Source of the DNA: Knoellia sp031844405
GTDB taxonomy: Bacteria; Actinomycetota; Actinomycetes; Actinomycetales; Dermatophilaceae
Length of the DNA stretch: 64,000 nucleotides
Assembly: GCA_031844405.1 (NCBI GenBank)
Contig: JAUZVC010000001.1
Span: forward strand, 558,001-622,000
Direction: 5' to 3'
In this document: piece after piece, positions 40,746 through 50,947 of the stretch
How positions within the stretch are numbered: position 1 is the stretch's first letter
Layout: every line of letters begins with the position of its first letter
Notes under the pieces: model-generated
What the model saw: the letters and a program-made list of their open reading frames with translations, nothing else
Told to the model about the DNA's origin: nothing
The model's database searches: none
Position numbers and translations under genes: made by a program

Positions 40746-41843
40746 TCAGTCGGTGGAGGCCGTCGCGATGTCGCGGTGCCAGGACTCGGTCCTGTATGCC
40801 GTCGTCCACCCCATGGAGAGGTAGAGGCCGTCCGCTCCGGTCGGCGAGTCGGCGTCGACCTCCAGTCCGACGCGGTTGTGACCGCGCTCGGCCGCGTCAC
40901 GGATCACGGTGTGCAGCAGGGCCTTCGCCACTCCGCGGCCGCGCGAGAGACGGTGCACGCCGATGTAGTCGACGTAGCTTCCGAGCTCTCCGGAGTCGTC
41001 CGGCGGCAGGATCGTCGCGACGAGTGCTCCGCCCGGCACGGTCTCACCGTCGACGTCGAGCTCGGCGATCCACCAGTGGTCCCACCGGTGCCCGGGGTCC
41101 TCGCGCAGCCGCGACAGGAACTCGGGGAACGACTCGCGGTAGCTGTTGAAGTGGTCGGCGAACGACTCCTCGAGCATCCGGTGCACCGTCTGGAGGTCGG
41201 CGGCGACGGGCAGCCCGTTGTCGTGCTTGGCGACCCGGCGGATCGTCACACCGTCACGCGGTTCGGGCAGGGCGCCGGGCTCCGCCTCGGCAGCGGAGAC
41301 CGGTCGCGACATCTGCAGCCACGTCCGGGTCTGGCGGTAGCCGGCGGCGGCGAGCCACCGCCGTTGGCGCTGGTCGTCGGCATAGGCGCCGGAGTCGAGC
41401 TGGGTTCCGCCGAGCTCGCGCCCACCGGCGATGACCCGGCCGGCCTCCTCGGCCCAGGCGAAGAGCGCGCTGGCGAGCGCGTCGGCGTCCGCCTCCTCGA
41501 GACCCTCGGCCGCCACCGTCACCTCGACGAGGGTCCGGCCGCTCGCCCGGTCGTGCACCGTCGCCCACCCGATCACCGTTCCGTCGGCGTCGGTGACGAG
41601 GGCCTGGTGGCGCGTCCACGAACCCGTGCCGGCGACGTTGCTCTCGACGGTGTCGACGTCGACCGTGCCCGAGCCCCTGGCCATCCGCTGGTGCGCCTCG
41701 GACAGCGCCACGAGAGCCGTGACGTCGTCACGTGCGGGGACGCGCGCAACCCAGCCGGACGGCATACCCGCCAGATCGGGGAGGCCGGACTGGTGAGGCG
41801 GAATCACGGTCTCGGACAACGGATCCGGCGTCTGGGACGTCAT
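40746..41843 (-). CDS. Tandem GNAT acetyltransferase (MshD-like layout)
   Basis: A 365-residue protein with two GNAT lobes. The C-terminal lobe is intact, with VDYIGVHRLSRGRGVAKALLHTVI (acetyl-CoA binding) and GLYLSMGWTTAYRTE. The N-terminal lobe is more degenerate. The size and two-lobe layout recall mycothiol synthase, but I see no feature that proves that substrate. It overlaps the downstream HAD gene by ATGA on the upstream side, so the two are cotranscribed. Confidence 0.75.
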   Translation of the reverse strand: MTSQTPDPLSETVIPPHQSGLPDLAGMPSGWVARVPARDDVTALVALSEAHQRMARGSGTVDVDTVESNVAGTGSWTRHQALVTDADGTVIGWATVHDRASGRTLVEVTVAAEGLEEADADALASALFAWAEEAGRVIAGGRELGGTQLDSGAYADDQRQRRWLAAAGYRQTRTWLQMSRPVSAAEAEPGALPEPRDGVTIRRVAKHDNGLPVAADLQTVHRMLEESFADHFNSYRESFPEFLSRLREDPGHRWDHWWIAELDVDGETVPGGALVATILPPDDSGELGSYVDYIGVHRLSRGRGVAKALLHTVIRDAAERGHNRVGLEVDADSPTGADGLYLSMGWTTAYRTESWHRDIATASTD

Positions 41844-42640
41844 GCGATGGGTCCTCCGGACTCCACGATCGGGACAAGGTCAGCGATCGAGTCCATCACG
41901 GCGGTGGGGCGGTAGGGAAACAGCTCGACGTGGTCGGGGCGGGTCGAGCCGGTGAGGACGAGCACCGTGCGGAGGCCGGCCTCGAGTCCGGACACCATGT
42001 CGGTGTCCATCCGGTCCCCGATCATCACGGTCGTCTCGGAGTGCGCCTCGAGCCGGTTGAGCGCGCTGCGCATCATGAGCGGGTTGGGCTTGCCGACGTA
42101 GTAGGGCTGGCGGCCGGTCGCGGTCGAGATGAGCGCGGCGACCGAGCCGGTCGCGGGCAGCGTGCCCTCGGTCGACGGGCCGCTGACGTCGGGGTTCGTC
42201 GCGATGAACCGGGCGCCCTTCTCGATGAGCCGGATCGCCTGGGTGATCTGCTCGAACGAGTAGGTGCGGGTCTCGCCGAGGACGACGTAGTCGGGCTTGC
42301 GGCTCGTGAGGATGTAGCCGACGTCGTGCAGCGCCGTCGTGAGGCCGGCCTCGCCGACGACGTAGGCCGTGCCCTGCGGACGTTGGTCCGCGAGGAACTG
42401 CGCCGTCGCCATCGCCGAGGTCCAGATCGACTCCTCGGGGACGTCGATGCCGCTCGCGAGGAGCCGGGCCCGCAGGTCGCGCGCGGTGTAGATCGAGTTG
42501 TTCGTGAGGACGAGGAACGGCCGGCCGGCGGCCTTGAGCGCCTCGATGAACTCGGTGGCACCGGGGATGGCGTGCTCCTCGTGGACGAGGACGCCGTCCA
42601 TGTCGGTCAGCCAGGTCTCGATCGGCTGCGGCTCGGTCAT
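41840..42640 (-). CDS. HAD-superfamily hydrolase, subfamily IIA (NagD-like)
   Basis: A 266-residue phosphatase: motif I DMDGVLV at residues 13-19 with the nucleophile Asp, motif II LTNNS, the lysine in GKPNPLM and motif III IGDRMDTD. The cap domain between motifs II and III is the IIA type of NagD and p-nitrophenyl phosphatases. It leads a two-gene operon with the tandem GNAT gene, overlapping by 4 bases. Confidence 0.87.
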   Translation of the reverse strand: MTEPQPIETWLTDMDGVLVHEEHAIPGATEFIEALKAAGRPFLVLTNNSIYTARDLRARLLASGIDVPEESIWTSAMATAQFLADQRPQGTAYVVGEAGLTTALHDVGYILTSRKPDYVVLGETRTYSFEQITQAIRLIEKGARFIATNPDVSGPSTEGTLPATGSVAALISTATGRQPYYVGKPNPLMMRSALNRLEAHSETTVMIGDRMDTDMVSGLEAGLRTVLVLTGSTRPDHVELFPYRPTAVMDSIADLVPIVESGGPIA

Positions 42641-42674
42641 CGGGGGTCCTCTGTCATTCCGCCATTGTGGTGCC

Positions 42675-42680
42675 TACGGT
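42675..42680 (+). promoter_or_regulatory. -10 box TACGGT, leaderless start of fumC
   Basis: TACGGT is followed by GGAGAC and the ATG at 42687. Confidence 0.5.
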
Positions 42681-42686
42681 GGAGAC

Positions 42687-44090
<1,404 letters not shown>

Positions 44091-44105
44091 GCGCCGCCGT
44101 TCAGC

Positions 44106-44570
44106 TCAGGCGGGTGGCCCCTCGCTCGCGCCGTCGGGCAGCCCGCGCTCGAGCGTCCACCGGATCGCCGGCGGCCGGACGGCGGCGCACACGGGCTCGC
44201 CACGGGCGTCGACGAGCGGCAGCCGCCCGACGAGGAGCGCGTCGTCGCGGGCGTCGACGAGGTCGGCCGGGTCGAGGACCCCGAGCATGAGCTTGGCCCG
44301 GCGCACCGTGACGAACCCGCCGCCGTCGTCGTGCCCCCACGACAGGTAGAGGAACCGGTCGCCGCGCCGTCCCTGCACCCACGGGCCGCGCAGGTCCACA
44401 CCGGCCGGGGTGACGACGACGTCGAACGCCGCGTCGAAGGCCATCGACGTCCCCTCGACCGGACGCGGCGCCTCGACGTCGCGCCCGCGCTGGAGCCCGA
44501 CGAGCACCCGGCGCCCGCCGACCACCGGTGGCGGGAGCGGCTCCCCGATGATGCGGACGTCCACTCCCAC
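44106..44570 (-). CDS. DUF5990 family protein
   Basis: A 154-residue protein that begins VGVDVRIIGEPLPPP and carries LRGPWVQGRRGDRFLYLSWG followed by RRAKLML, which I associate with the DUF5990 family of actinobacteria. Function unknown. The GTG at 44570 is chosen because GAGG lies about 8 bases upstream; GTG 44564 is possible. It is convergent with fumC, with only 15 bases between the stops. Confidence 0.7.
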   Translation of the reverse strand: MGVDVRIIGEPLPPPVVGGRRVLVGLQRGRDVEAPRPVEGTSMAFDAAFDVVVTPAGVDLRGPWVQGRRGDRFLYLSWGHDDGGGFVTVRRAKLMLGVLDPADLVDARDDALLVGRLPLVDARGEPVCAAVRPPAIRWTLERGLPDGASEGPPA

Positions 44571-44613
44571 ATCATGGCCTCGGACGCGCCCGGGTCGGCG
44601 GGTCACTGCGCAC

Positions 44614-44619
44614 TAGGTT
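44614..44619 (+). promoter_or_regulatory. -10 box TAGGTT, leaderless start of GH13 gene
   Basis: TAGGTT is followed by GACCGGC and the ATG at 44627. Confidence 0.45.
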
Positions 44620-44626
44620 GACCGGC

Positions 44627-46447
44627 ATGGACTTCACCGCACCCTCACCCCATGAAGGCATGGGCGCCGTGCTCGTCGACGGCGGCGCCACCTTCCGGGT
44701 CTGGGCACCCCACGCCGCGCACGTCTGGGTCATCGGTGACTTCAACGGCTGGGACAGCGGCGCCAACCCGCAGCTCGAGCGCGACGGCGACGGTGCCTCG
44801 GGCACGTGGTCGGTGCACGTCCCCGGGGTCCACGCCGGGCAGGAGTACCAGTTCCAGGTCGACACCGGCTCCGAGGTCGTCTGGCGCGCCGACCCCTACG
44901 CCCGGCAGATGACGAGCTCGGTGGGCAACTGCGTCGTCTACGACCCGGACGCCTTCGACTGGGGCGACAACGCCTTCCGTATGCCGTCCCGCGACGACGT
45001 CGTCGTCTACGAGATGCACGTGGGCACCTTCGGGGGCGACGGCAACGGTGGGCGCGGCAGCTTCGAGTCGGCGACCCACCGTCTCGACCACCTGCGCGAC
45101 CTCGGGGTCTCGGTCATCCAGGTCATGCCGCCCTTCGAGTACGCCGGCGACATCTCGTGGGGCTACAACCCGAGCCACGTCTTCGCCGTCGAGTCCGGCT
45201 ACGGCGGGCCCGACGCCTTCAAGGGCTTCGTCAAGGCTGCTCACGAGCACGGGATCGCCGTCGTCGTCGACGTCGTCCACAACCACATCGGCCCGTCCGA
45301 CCTCGACCTGTGGCGCTTCGACGGCTGGTTCGAGGGCGACGGCGGCGGCATCTACTTCTACAACAACTGGCGGGCCGCGACCCCCTGGGGTGCGACCCGG
45401 CCCGACTACGGCAGGCCCGAGGTGCGCTCGTTCCTGCGCGACAGCGCGCTGCTCTGGCTCGAGGAGTTCCGCTGCGACGGGCTCCGGTTCGACGCGACGA
45501 ACTACATCCGCTCGGTCACGGGCGGCACCTGGGACGAGGGGTCCCTCATCCCCGACGGCGCGGCATACCTGTCGTGGCTCACCTCCGAGATCATGGCGCG
45601 CCAGCCGTGGAAGCTGCTCATCGCCGAGGACCTCCAGGACGACCCGGTCGTCACGACACCCACCGACGAGGGCGGGCTCGGCTTCCATGCGCAGTGGGAC
45701 GCGGGTTTCGTCCACCCCGTGCGCCAGGCGCTCACCGAGCTGAGCGACGAGCACCGCGACCTCGACGCCGTGGCCGCGGCAGTCCTCGGCGAGGGTCGCG
45801 GGCCGGCGGAGGCCCGCGTGGTCTACACCGAGTCGCACGACGAGGTCGCCAACGGCAAGACCCGGCTCCCGGAGGCCGTCGCGCCGGGCGACGCGGACTC
45901 GTGGGCGGCCAAGAAGCGTGCCGCGCTGGGCTTCGTCACGGTGATGTGCTCACCCGGCATACCCATGCTCTTCCAGGGGCAGGAGTTCCTCGAGGACCGC
46001 TGGTTCGACGACTCGGTGGCTCTCGACTGGGGCAAGTCCGAGGCCAACTCGGGCATCGTCGCGCTGCACCGCGACCTCATCCGGCTGCGGCGCAACGCCG
46101 ACGGCGTGAGCGGCGGGCTGCGGGGGAGCGGGGCCTCGGTGCTGCGCTGCGACAACGAGGCCAAGATCCTCGCCCTGCACCGCTGGGCCGAGGGTGGGGT
46201 CCACGACGACACCGTCGTCGTCCTCAACTTCTCGACGCGGGTGGAGCACGAGCTGCCCGTCGGGCTGCCCGCGCCCGGGCTGTGGAAGGTGCGGTTCAAC
46301 TCGGACTCGCCGCTCTATGCGCCCGAGTTCGGTGGGGTCGACGCGTTCGACGTCGAGGCCGACGGCCCGGAGATGGACGGGTGCGAGCAGAGCGCCGTCC
46401 TCACCCTCGGCCCCTACAGCGCCGTCGTCCTCACCCGCGAGACCTGA
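44627..46447 (+). CDS. GH13 family glucan-active enzyme (branching enzyme/trehalohydrolase-like)
   Basis: A 606-residue protein. Residues 1-110 are a CBM48/E-set domain (FRVWAPHAAHVWVIGDFNGWD), then a GH13 barrel with VVVDVVHNHIG, the nucleophile Asp in GLRFDATN near 288, the acid Glu in LIAEDL near 336 and the third Asp in YTESHDE, plus a C-terminal beta domain. The order suits glycogen branching enzymes or maltooligosyltrehalose trehalohydrolase. No glg or tre gene is adjacent to settle the reaction. Confidence 0.82.
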   Translation: MDFTAPSPHEGMGAVLVDGGATFRVWAPHAAHVWVIGDFNGWDSGANPQLERDGDGASGTWSVHVPGVHAGQEYQFQVDTGSEVVWRADPYARQMTSSVGNCVVYDPDAFDWGDNAFRMPSRDDVVVYEMHVGTFGGDGNGGRGSFESATHRLDHLRDLGVSVIQVMPPFEYAGDISWGYNPSHVFAVESGYGGPDAFKGFVKAAHEHGIAVVVDVVHNHIGPSDLDLWRFDGWFEGDGGGIYFYNNWRAATPWGATRPDYGRPEVRSFLRDSALLWLEEFRCDGLRFDATNYIRSVTGGTWDEGSLIPDGAAYLSWLTSEIMARQPWKLLIAEDLQDDPVVTTPTDEGGLGFHAQWDAGFVHPVRQALTELSDEHRDLDAVAAAVLGEGRGPAEARVVYTESHDEVANGKTRLPEAVAPGDADSWAAKKRAALGFVTVMCSPGIPMLFQGQEFLEDRWFDDSVALDWGKSEANSGIVALHRDLIRLRRNADGVSGGLRGSGASVLRCDNEAKILALHRWAEGGVHDDTVVVLNFSTRVEHELPVGLPAPGLWKVRFNSDSPLYAPEFGGVDAFDVEADGPEMDGCEQSAVLTLGPYSAVVLTRET

Positions 46448-46464
46448 CCCCCCGGGTCTTGGGC

Positions 46465-46540
46465 CGACTTGTTGCGAGTTGTGGCGCAGTCTGTGGGCGG
46501 AGCGCCGACGGCGCGAGCCGCCACAACTCGCAACAAGTCG
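46465..46540. repeat. Long intergenic inverted repeat (ACTTnTTGC family, member 2)
   Basis: Perfect 22-bp arms starting CGACTTGTTGCGAG (46465-46486) and complement (46519-46540) with a 32-base loop that can itself fold (GCGCCGACGGCGC). It lies between the convergent GH13 and aminotransferase genes. Confidence 0.8.
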
Positions 46541-46553
46541 AAGGGGTGGTGGG

Positions 46554-47903
46554 TCAGTCGGTGGTGTGGCGGTCGGCGACGTCGAGGGCGGCGTCGAGTA
46601 TCTCCAGCCCCTGGCGCATCTCGGCCGCGGTCGTCGTGCAGGGCGGCACGACGTGGGTCCGGTTGAAGTGCACGAACGGCCAGAGCCCGTTCTCCTTGCA
46701 GGCCGCGGCGAACTCGACCATCGGCTTCGCGGCCGGGCCCGAGGCGTTGAACGGGACGAGCGGCTCCCGGGTGCGACGGCTGCGGACGAGCTCCACGGCA
46801 TACATGAAGCCGACGCCCCGGACCTCGCCGACGGACGGGTGGCGGTCGGCGATCGCCTCGAGGCCGGGGCGCAGCACCGTCTCCTCGACGCCGCGGACGT
46901 GCTCGAGGATGCCCTCCTCCTTGAAGATGCCGATCGACGCGACGGCCGAGGCGCACGCGAGCGGGTGGCCGGAGTACGTGAGCCCGCCCGGGTAGGGCCG
47001 GTCGCTGAACGTCGCCGCGATGTCGGCCGAGATGACGACGCCACCGAGCGGCACGTAGCCGGAGTTCACTCCCTTGGCGAAGCAGATGAGGTCCGGGGTG
47101 ACGCCCCAGCGGTCGACGGCGAACCACTCGCCGCAGCGGCCGAACCCGGCCATGACCTCGTCGGCGATGAGGACGATGCCGTGCTCGTCACAGATCTCGC
47201 GAACCCCGGCGAGGTAGCCGGCCGGCGGCACGAGCACTCCGTTGGTGCCGACGACCGTCTCGAGCATGACGGCGGCGATGGTCGCTGCGCCCTCGACCAT
47301 GATCGTGTCGCGCAGGTGCTGGAGCGCGCGGGCGCACTCCTCCTCCTCGGTGCTCGCGTGGAACGCCGAGCGGTAGAGGTAGGGCCCCCAGAAGTGGACG
47401 ATGCCCGGCACCGACGGCTCCGAGGCCCAGCGCCGCGGCTCCCCGGTCGCGGCGATCGCGCCCGCGGTGGCGCCGTGGTAGCTGCGGTAGGTCGTCAGCA
47501 CCTTCTGCCGTCCCGTGTGCAGCCGGGCCATCCGCATCGCGTTCTCGGTCGCCTCCGCGCCGCCGTTGGTGAAGAACACCGAGTCGAGGTCGCCCGGCGC
47601 CAGCTCGGCGATGAGCCGGGCGGCCTCGGAGCGCACGTCGTTGGCGAACGCCGGCGAGACCGTGAGCAGCCGCCCCGCCTGCTCCTGGATCGCCGCGACG
47701 AGCGTGGGGTGCTGGTAGCCGATGTTGACGTTGACGAGCTGGCTCGAGAAGTCGAGGTAGCGGCTGCCGTCGGCGAGCTCGAAGTGGGAGCCCTGTGCGC
47801 TCACCACCTCCGCCGGGGAGATCTGGCCCTGCGCGGACCACGAGTGGAAGACGTGCTTCCGGTCGGACTCGGTCACGGAGAGGGCTGCGCTCGTCGTCGT
47901 CAC
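46554..47903 (-). CDS. Class III (omega-type) aminotransferase
   Basis: A 449-residue PLP enzyme: YRSYHGATAGAIAATG, VLIADEVMAGFGRCGEWF for the cofactor, and the PLP-binding Lys in LICFAKGVNSGYVPLGGV. It belongs to the aspartate aminotransferase-like subgroup III that acts on omega-amino acids or diamines. The GTG at 47903 is preferred because the TATGCT -10 box ends 7 bases before it; the ATG at 47915 lies inside that box. Confidence 0.87.
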   Translation of the reverse strand: MTTTSAALSVTESDRKHVFHSWSAQGQISPAEVVSAQGSHFELADGSRYLDFSSQLVNVNIGYQHPTLVAAIQEQAGRLLTVSPAFANDVRSEAARLIAELAPGDLDSVFFTNGGAEATENAMRMARLHTGRQKVLTTYRSYHGATAGAIAATGEPRRWASEPSVPGIVHFWGPYLYRSAFHASTEEEECARALQHLRDTIMVEGAATIAAVMLETVVGTNGVLVPPAGYLAGVREICDEHGIVLIADEVMAGFGRCGEWFAVDRWGVTPDLICFAKGVNSGYVPLGGVVISADIAATFSDRPYPGGLTYSGHPLACASAVASIGIFKEEGILEHVRGVEETVLRPGLEAIADRHPSVGEVRGVGFMYAVELVRSRRTREPLVPFNASGPAAKPMVEFAAACKENGLWPFVHFNRTHVVPPCTTTAAEMRQGLEILDAALDVADRHTTD

Positions 47904-47910
47904 CCTCGGC

Positions 47911-47916
47911 AGCATA
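47911..47916 (-). promoter_or_regulatory. -10 box TATGCT, leaderless start of aminotransferase gene
   Basis: On the minus strand TATGCT is followed by GCCGAGG and the GTG at 47903. Confidence 0.4.
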
Positions 47917-47963
47917 TGGGGGTCGCGGCCGCGACGCGTCGCGTGTCACAACCTCGAAGACTG

Positions 47964-48040
47964 TTCAACGACACGAGTTCTTCGCTAACATCGGAGTAGC
48001 CGGGCGCGCGTCGTGAACTCCCTGTACCGACGCGCGCCCG
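47964..48040 (+). promoter_or_regulatory. Thioredoxin-gene promoter and leader hairpin
   Basis: TTCAAC (47964-47969), 16 bases, TAACAT (47986-47991). A perfect hairpin CGGGCGCGCGTCG (48001-48013) with its complement (48028-48040) sits at the predicted 5' end. The leader would be about 185 nt. Confidence 0.45.
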
Positions 48041-48184
48041 TGGCGTGTCCGGACCCCGATGGCGTATGCCGGCCCAGGCCGAGCGTGGGACCCGCGCCCC
48101 CGATGGATGATCCGCGTGCCTCCCGGTGTTGATGCCTGTGAAGACAGTCGACCAGACACCCCTGACCCCCGAGGAGACCCCTGC

Positions 48185-48577
48185 ATGGCCACCGTCGAGC
48201 TGACCGCCGAGACCTTCGAGAAGACCGTGACGGGCAACGACATCGTGCTCGTCGACTTCTGGGCCGACTGGTGCGGACCGTGCAAGCGCTTCGCGCCCGT
48301 CTTCGAGGAGGCGTCCGAGAAGCACCCCGACGTCACCTTCGGCAAGATCGACACCGAGGCGGAGCAGCAGCTCGCCGCGGCCGCCCAGATCACGTCGATC
48401 CCGACCCTCATGGCCTTCCGTGACTCGATCCTCGTCTTCTCGCAGCCGGGTGCCCTGCCCGCCCCCGCGCTCGAGGGCATCATCGAGCAGATCAAGGGCC
48501 TCGACATGGACGACGTCCGCGCCAAGGTCGCCGAGGCCCAGAACGCCGCCGCGCAGAACGGTGGCGCGCAGGCCTGA
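48185..48577 (+). CDS. Thioredoxin-family protein
   Basis: A 130-residue thioredoxin fold with the redox motif WCGPC (Cys30, Cys33), IDTEAEQQLAAAAQITSIPTLMAF with the cis-Pro, and a C-terminal helix with an Ala/Gln/Gly-rich tail longer than in housekeeping TrxA. GAGGAGACC precedes the ATG. The Cys-Gly-Pro-Cys active site predicts thiol reductase activity in the cytosol. Confidence 0.88.
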   Translation: MATVELTAETFEKTVTGNDIVLVDFWADWCGPCKRFAPVFEEASEKHPDVTFGKIDTEAEQQLAAAAQITSIPTLMAFRDSILVFSQPGALPAPALEGIIEQIKGLDMDDVRAKVAEAQNAAAQNGGAQA

Positions 48578-48598
48578 CGCCGCCCCACCCCTCGAAAG

Positions 48599-48662
48599 AG
48601 TCGAGAGAAGAGAACACGCCGTTCACCAGCCTCCTGGTGCGGCGTGTTCTCTTCTCTCGACT
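48599..48662. terminator. Long perfect hairpin after the thioredoxin gene
   Basis: Perfect 23-bp arms (48599-48621 and 48640-48662) with an inner CACCAG/CTGGTG stem in the loop. It lies between two genes of the same orientation and reaches to 15 bases before the next ATG, so it also forms the upstream edge of that promoter. Confidence 0.75.
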
Positions 48663-48676
48663 GCTTGGATGAGCGG

Positions 48677-49651
48677 ATGCCGCAGCCCTACGTCGCCCTC
48701 GGTGACTCGTATGCCGCCGGCGTCGGGGGCGGTGCCCGCCGCAACGCGTGCTGGCGCGCGGTCGAGGGCTATCCCGTCCTCGTCGCGCGCAGCCTGGGGC
48801 TCGACCTCGCCTACCAGGCCTGCCTCGGCGCGACGACCCGCGACGTCGAGCGGCACCAGCTCGCCGCCCTGGGGTCCGCCACCTCGCACGTGTCGCTCAC
48901 CGTCGGTGGCAACGACATCGGGTTCGTCCCCGTGCTCGTCGAGTGCGCCAAGCCCGCGTGGATGGCCGACACCGACCCCGTCATCGACGCCGCCCTCGCT
49001 CGGCTGCGCACCGAGCTGCCGGGGCGGCTCTCCGCCCTCCTGGCGCGGGTCGCGGAGGCGGCGCCGGACGCGCAACGGGTCGTCACGGCATACCCGCTGC
49101 TCTTCAACGGGGAGGACTGCAACGCGCTGACGTTCTTCAGCCCGCACGAGATGCGCCGGATCGGGGAGGGCGTCGACGAGCTCGCTAGCGTCATCGGGAG
49201 CGCAGCGAGGGAGTCCGGGGCGCGCGTCGTCGACCCGCGCGACGCGTTCGGCGGGCACGCCGTCTGCGACCGGGAGGAGTGGGTGAGCGGGGTGTCGCTC
49301 CCGCTCGAGGAGTCCTTCCACCCCAACACGCTCGGCCACGCGGCCTACGCGCGCCTCGTGGGCGACGCGTTCGGGGTCGAGGTGGCGAGCGCCGACGAGG
49401 GCGCGACGTCCGAGCGTGAGATCCGCGTCGTCGACGGCCCGGCCGTCCCCGGCGAGGCGCCGACCTTCGCGCTGCCCGACCTGCTCTCGCACGAGAGCCT
49501 CGACGGGGCGCGGCGTCACGGTCTGGACCCGGAGCGTGTCGCGGACCTCGCGCGCAGGGCGGACCGGACGGCGACCGGTGCGGACGCTGATGAGGCCCGC
49601 GCCGAGCTCCATGCGCTCGACCGCCTCGTGCGGGAGCGCCTCGGGACATGA
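48677..49651 (+). CDS. SGNH/GDSL hydrolase
   Basis: A 324-residue esterase/lipase-like protein: block I ALGDSYAAG with the nucleophile Ser, block III TVGGNDIGF and block V SFHPNTLGH with the catalytic His. No signal peptide is seen. About 80 residues after the catalytic core form a charged C-terminal extension not typical of the family. The start gives block I at residues 7-15, the usual position. Confidence 0.82.
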   Translation: MPQPYVALGDSYAAGVGGGARRNACWRAVEGYPVLVARSLGLDLAYQACLGATTRDVERHQLAALGSATSHVSLTVGGNDIGFVPVLVECAKPAWMADTDPVIDAALARLRTELPGRLSALLARVAEAAPDAQRVVTAYPLLFNGEDCNALTFFSPHEMRRIGEGVDELASVIGSAARESGARVVDPRDAFGGHAVCDREEWVSGVSLPLEESFHPNTLGHAAYARLVGDAFGVEVASADEGATSEREIRVVDGPAVPGEAPTFALPDLLSHESLDGARRHGLDPERVADLARRADRTATGADADEARAELHALDRLVRERLGT

Positions 49652-49753
49652 GTCAGCGCTGGCCCGGGTCCCGGTCCAGCGCTGTCGGGTGGGCGCGGGT
49701 CACGCGCCGGTGGTGCCTGCTGCGTCAGCGGTGCAGCAGTGGTGCAGCGGTGC

Positions 49754-49927
49754 TCAGATCGAGCGGTTGGTGTGCTGCCACTGCGACGCGACCATGAGCT
49801 CGTGGCTGGCGCGCGTGTGGTCCATGTCGACGACGGTGGACCAGCCGGAGGTGCCCTGACGACGGAAGTTGCGCAGGCGCTCGGCGATCTTGTGGGCGTT
49901 GGTGAAGGTCTGGGTGCGGGAGATCAT
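49754..49927 (-). CDS. Small protein divergent from a LysR gene (57 residues)
   Basis: Reads MISRTQTFTNAHKIAERLRN, later GTSGWSTVVDMDHTRASHEL, and ends WQHTNRSI. Codons are GC3-rich. A TTGTGC/GATCAT promoter pair with a 17-base spacer ends 7 bases before the ATG. It is divergent from the LysR gene across a dyad, the usual place for a LysR target. Family not recognised. Confidence 0.5.
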   Translation of the reverse strand: MISRTQTFTNAHKIAERLRNFRRQGTSGWSTVVDMDHTRASHELMVASQWQHTNRSI

Positions 49928-49934
49928 GTCGTCA

Positions 49935-49963
49935 ATGATCCGCGCTTCAACCTCTTAGCACAA
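49935..49963 (-). promoter_or_regulatory. Promoter of the 57-residue gene
   Basis: Minus-strand TTGTGC (49963-49958), 17 bases, GATCAT (49940-49935), then 7 bases to the ATG. Confidence 0.4.
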
Positions 49964-49970
49964 CGTGACT

Positions 49971-49992
49971 TTGCTTAGGGGTTGTTAAGCAA
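49971..49992. promoter_or_regulatory. Dyad in the LysR divergent promoter
   Basis: TTGCTTA and TAAGCAA separated by 8 bases, 17 bases upstream of the lysR ATG. Fits a LysR-type binding site. Confidence 0.5.
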
Positions 49993-49997
49993 CGCTG

Positions 49998-50003
49998 TAG
50001 AGT
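49998..50003 (+). promoter_or_regulatory. -10 box TAGAGT, leaderless start of LysR gene
   Basis: TAGAGT is followed by GAAGGC and the ATG at 50010. Confidence 0.45.
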
Positions 50004-50009
50004 GAAGGC

Positions 50010-50921
50010 ATGCTCGACCCGCACCGTCTCCGCATCTTCCGGGCCGTCGTCGGGAGCGGCTCGGTGCAGGCCGCCGCCGACAACCTCGGCCTCACCTCGA
50101 GCGCCGTGAGCCAGCACCTCAGCGCCCTCGCGCGCGAGACCGGGCTCGTGCTCTTCCAGCGCCAGGGGCGGGGCATCTCACCAACGCCGGCCGGGCTCGA
50201 GCTCGCCGCCCAGAGCGAGGAGGCGATGAGCCAGTGGGACCGGCTCGACTCCGTCGTCACCGACCTGCGTGAGGGGCGCAGCGGGCGGATCACGGTGGGC
50301 TACTTCGCGTCCGCCGGCTCGGCGTGGATGCCGGCGCTCGTCAAGCGGCTCACCTTCGAGCAGCCGGACCTCACCGTCGACCTCGTCCTCACCGAGGTCA
50401 CGAGCCGCAACGTCCGGCCCGACCTCGACATCGTCACCGAGATGCCCGGTGATGCGGAGCGGCCCGGCTACCGACGCGTGCACCTCGCCCGCGACCCCTA
50501 CGTCGCCGTCGTGCCGCACGACCACGAGCTCCTCGCCCGCCGGGCCGTGCCTCTCGCCGACCTGCGCGGTGAGACCTGGGTGTCCAACGACCTCGTCGGC
50601 AACCCCGGGCACCGGATCCTCGTGCAGGCCTGCGCGGCGGCGGGCTTCACGCCACGGTTCACGGTCCAGGCGCAGGACCACTACTCGGCGATCCAGTTCG
50701 TGGCGGCCGGTGTCGGCATCTCGGTCATGCCGCGGCTCGCCGCCCGCGCCCTGCCGCCCGAGGTGACGCGGCTGCGGCTCACCGACCCGACGCCGGTGCG
50801 CGAGATCTCGGCGCTCGTGCGCGACACGGGTCGTCCGAACCCGGCGGCCGAGCGGCTGCTCGAGATGCTCCTCGAGCTCAACACCCACCCCGCCCGGCGA
50901 GGTCGCACCGCCGCGAGCTGA
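50010..50921 (+). CDS. LysR-family transcriptional regulator
   Basis: A 303-residue LTTR: N-terminal HTH (LRIFRAVVGSGSVQAAADNLGLTSSAVSQHLSALARETG), a linker helix, and the periplasmic-binding-like effector domain from ITVGYFASAGSAWMP to the end. A dyad lies just upstream, and a 57-residue gene is divergent. The last residues (HPARRGRTAAS) are basic. Effector unknown. Confidence 0.87.
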   Translation: MLDPHRLRIFRAVVGSGSVQAAADNLGLTSSAVSQHLSALARETGLVLFQRQGRGISPTPAGLELAAQSEEAMSQWDRLDSVVTDLREGRSGRITVGYFASAGSAWMPALVKRLTFEQPDLTVDLVLTEVTSRNVRPDLDIVTEMPGDAERPGYRRVHLARDPYVAVVPHDHELLARRAVPLADLRGETWVSNDLVGNPGHRILVQACAAAGFTPRFTVQAQDHYSAIQFVAAGVGISVMPRLAARALPPEVTRLRLTDPTPVREISALVRDTGRPNPAAERLLEMLLELNTHPARRGRTAAS

Positions 50922-50947
50922 CCGGCGGCCTTCGCTCGGCACCCCCG

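Noticed and set aside
40746..41843. Assignment of the tandem GNAT protein as mycothiol synthase (mshD)
   Set aside because: Size and two-lobe layout agree, but no substrate-specific motif or mycothiol gene neighbour supports it.
48059..48184. An upstream start for the thioredoxin gene at 48059
   Set aside because: The extra 42 residues are not thioredoxin-like, whereas ATG 48185 has GAGGAG before it and gives the standard N-terminus.
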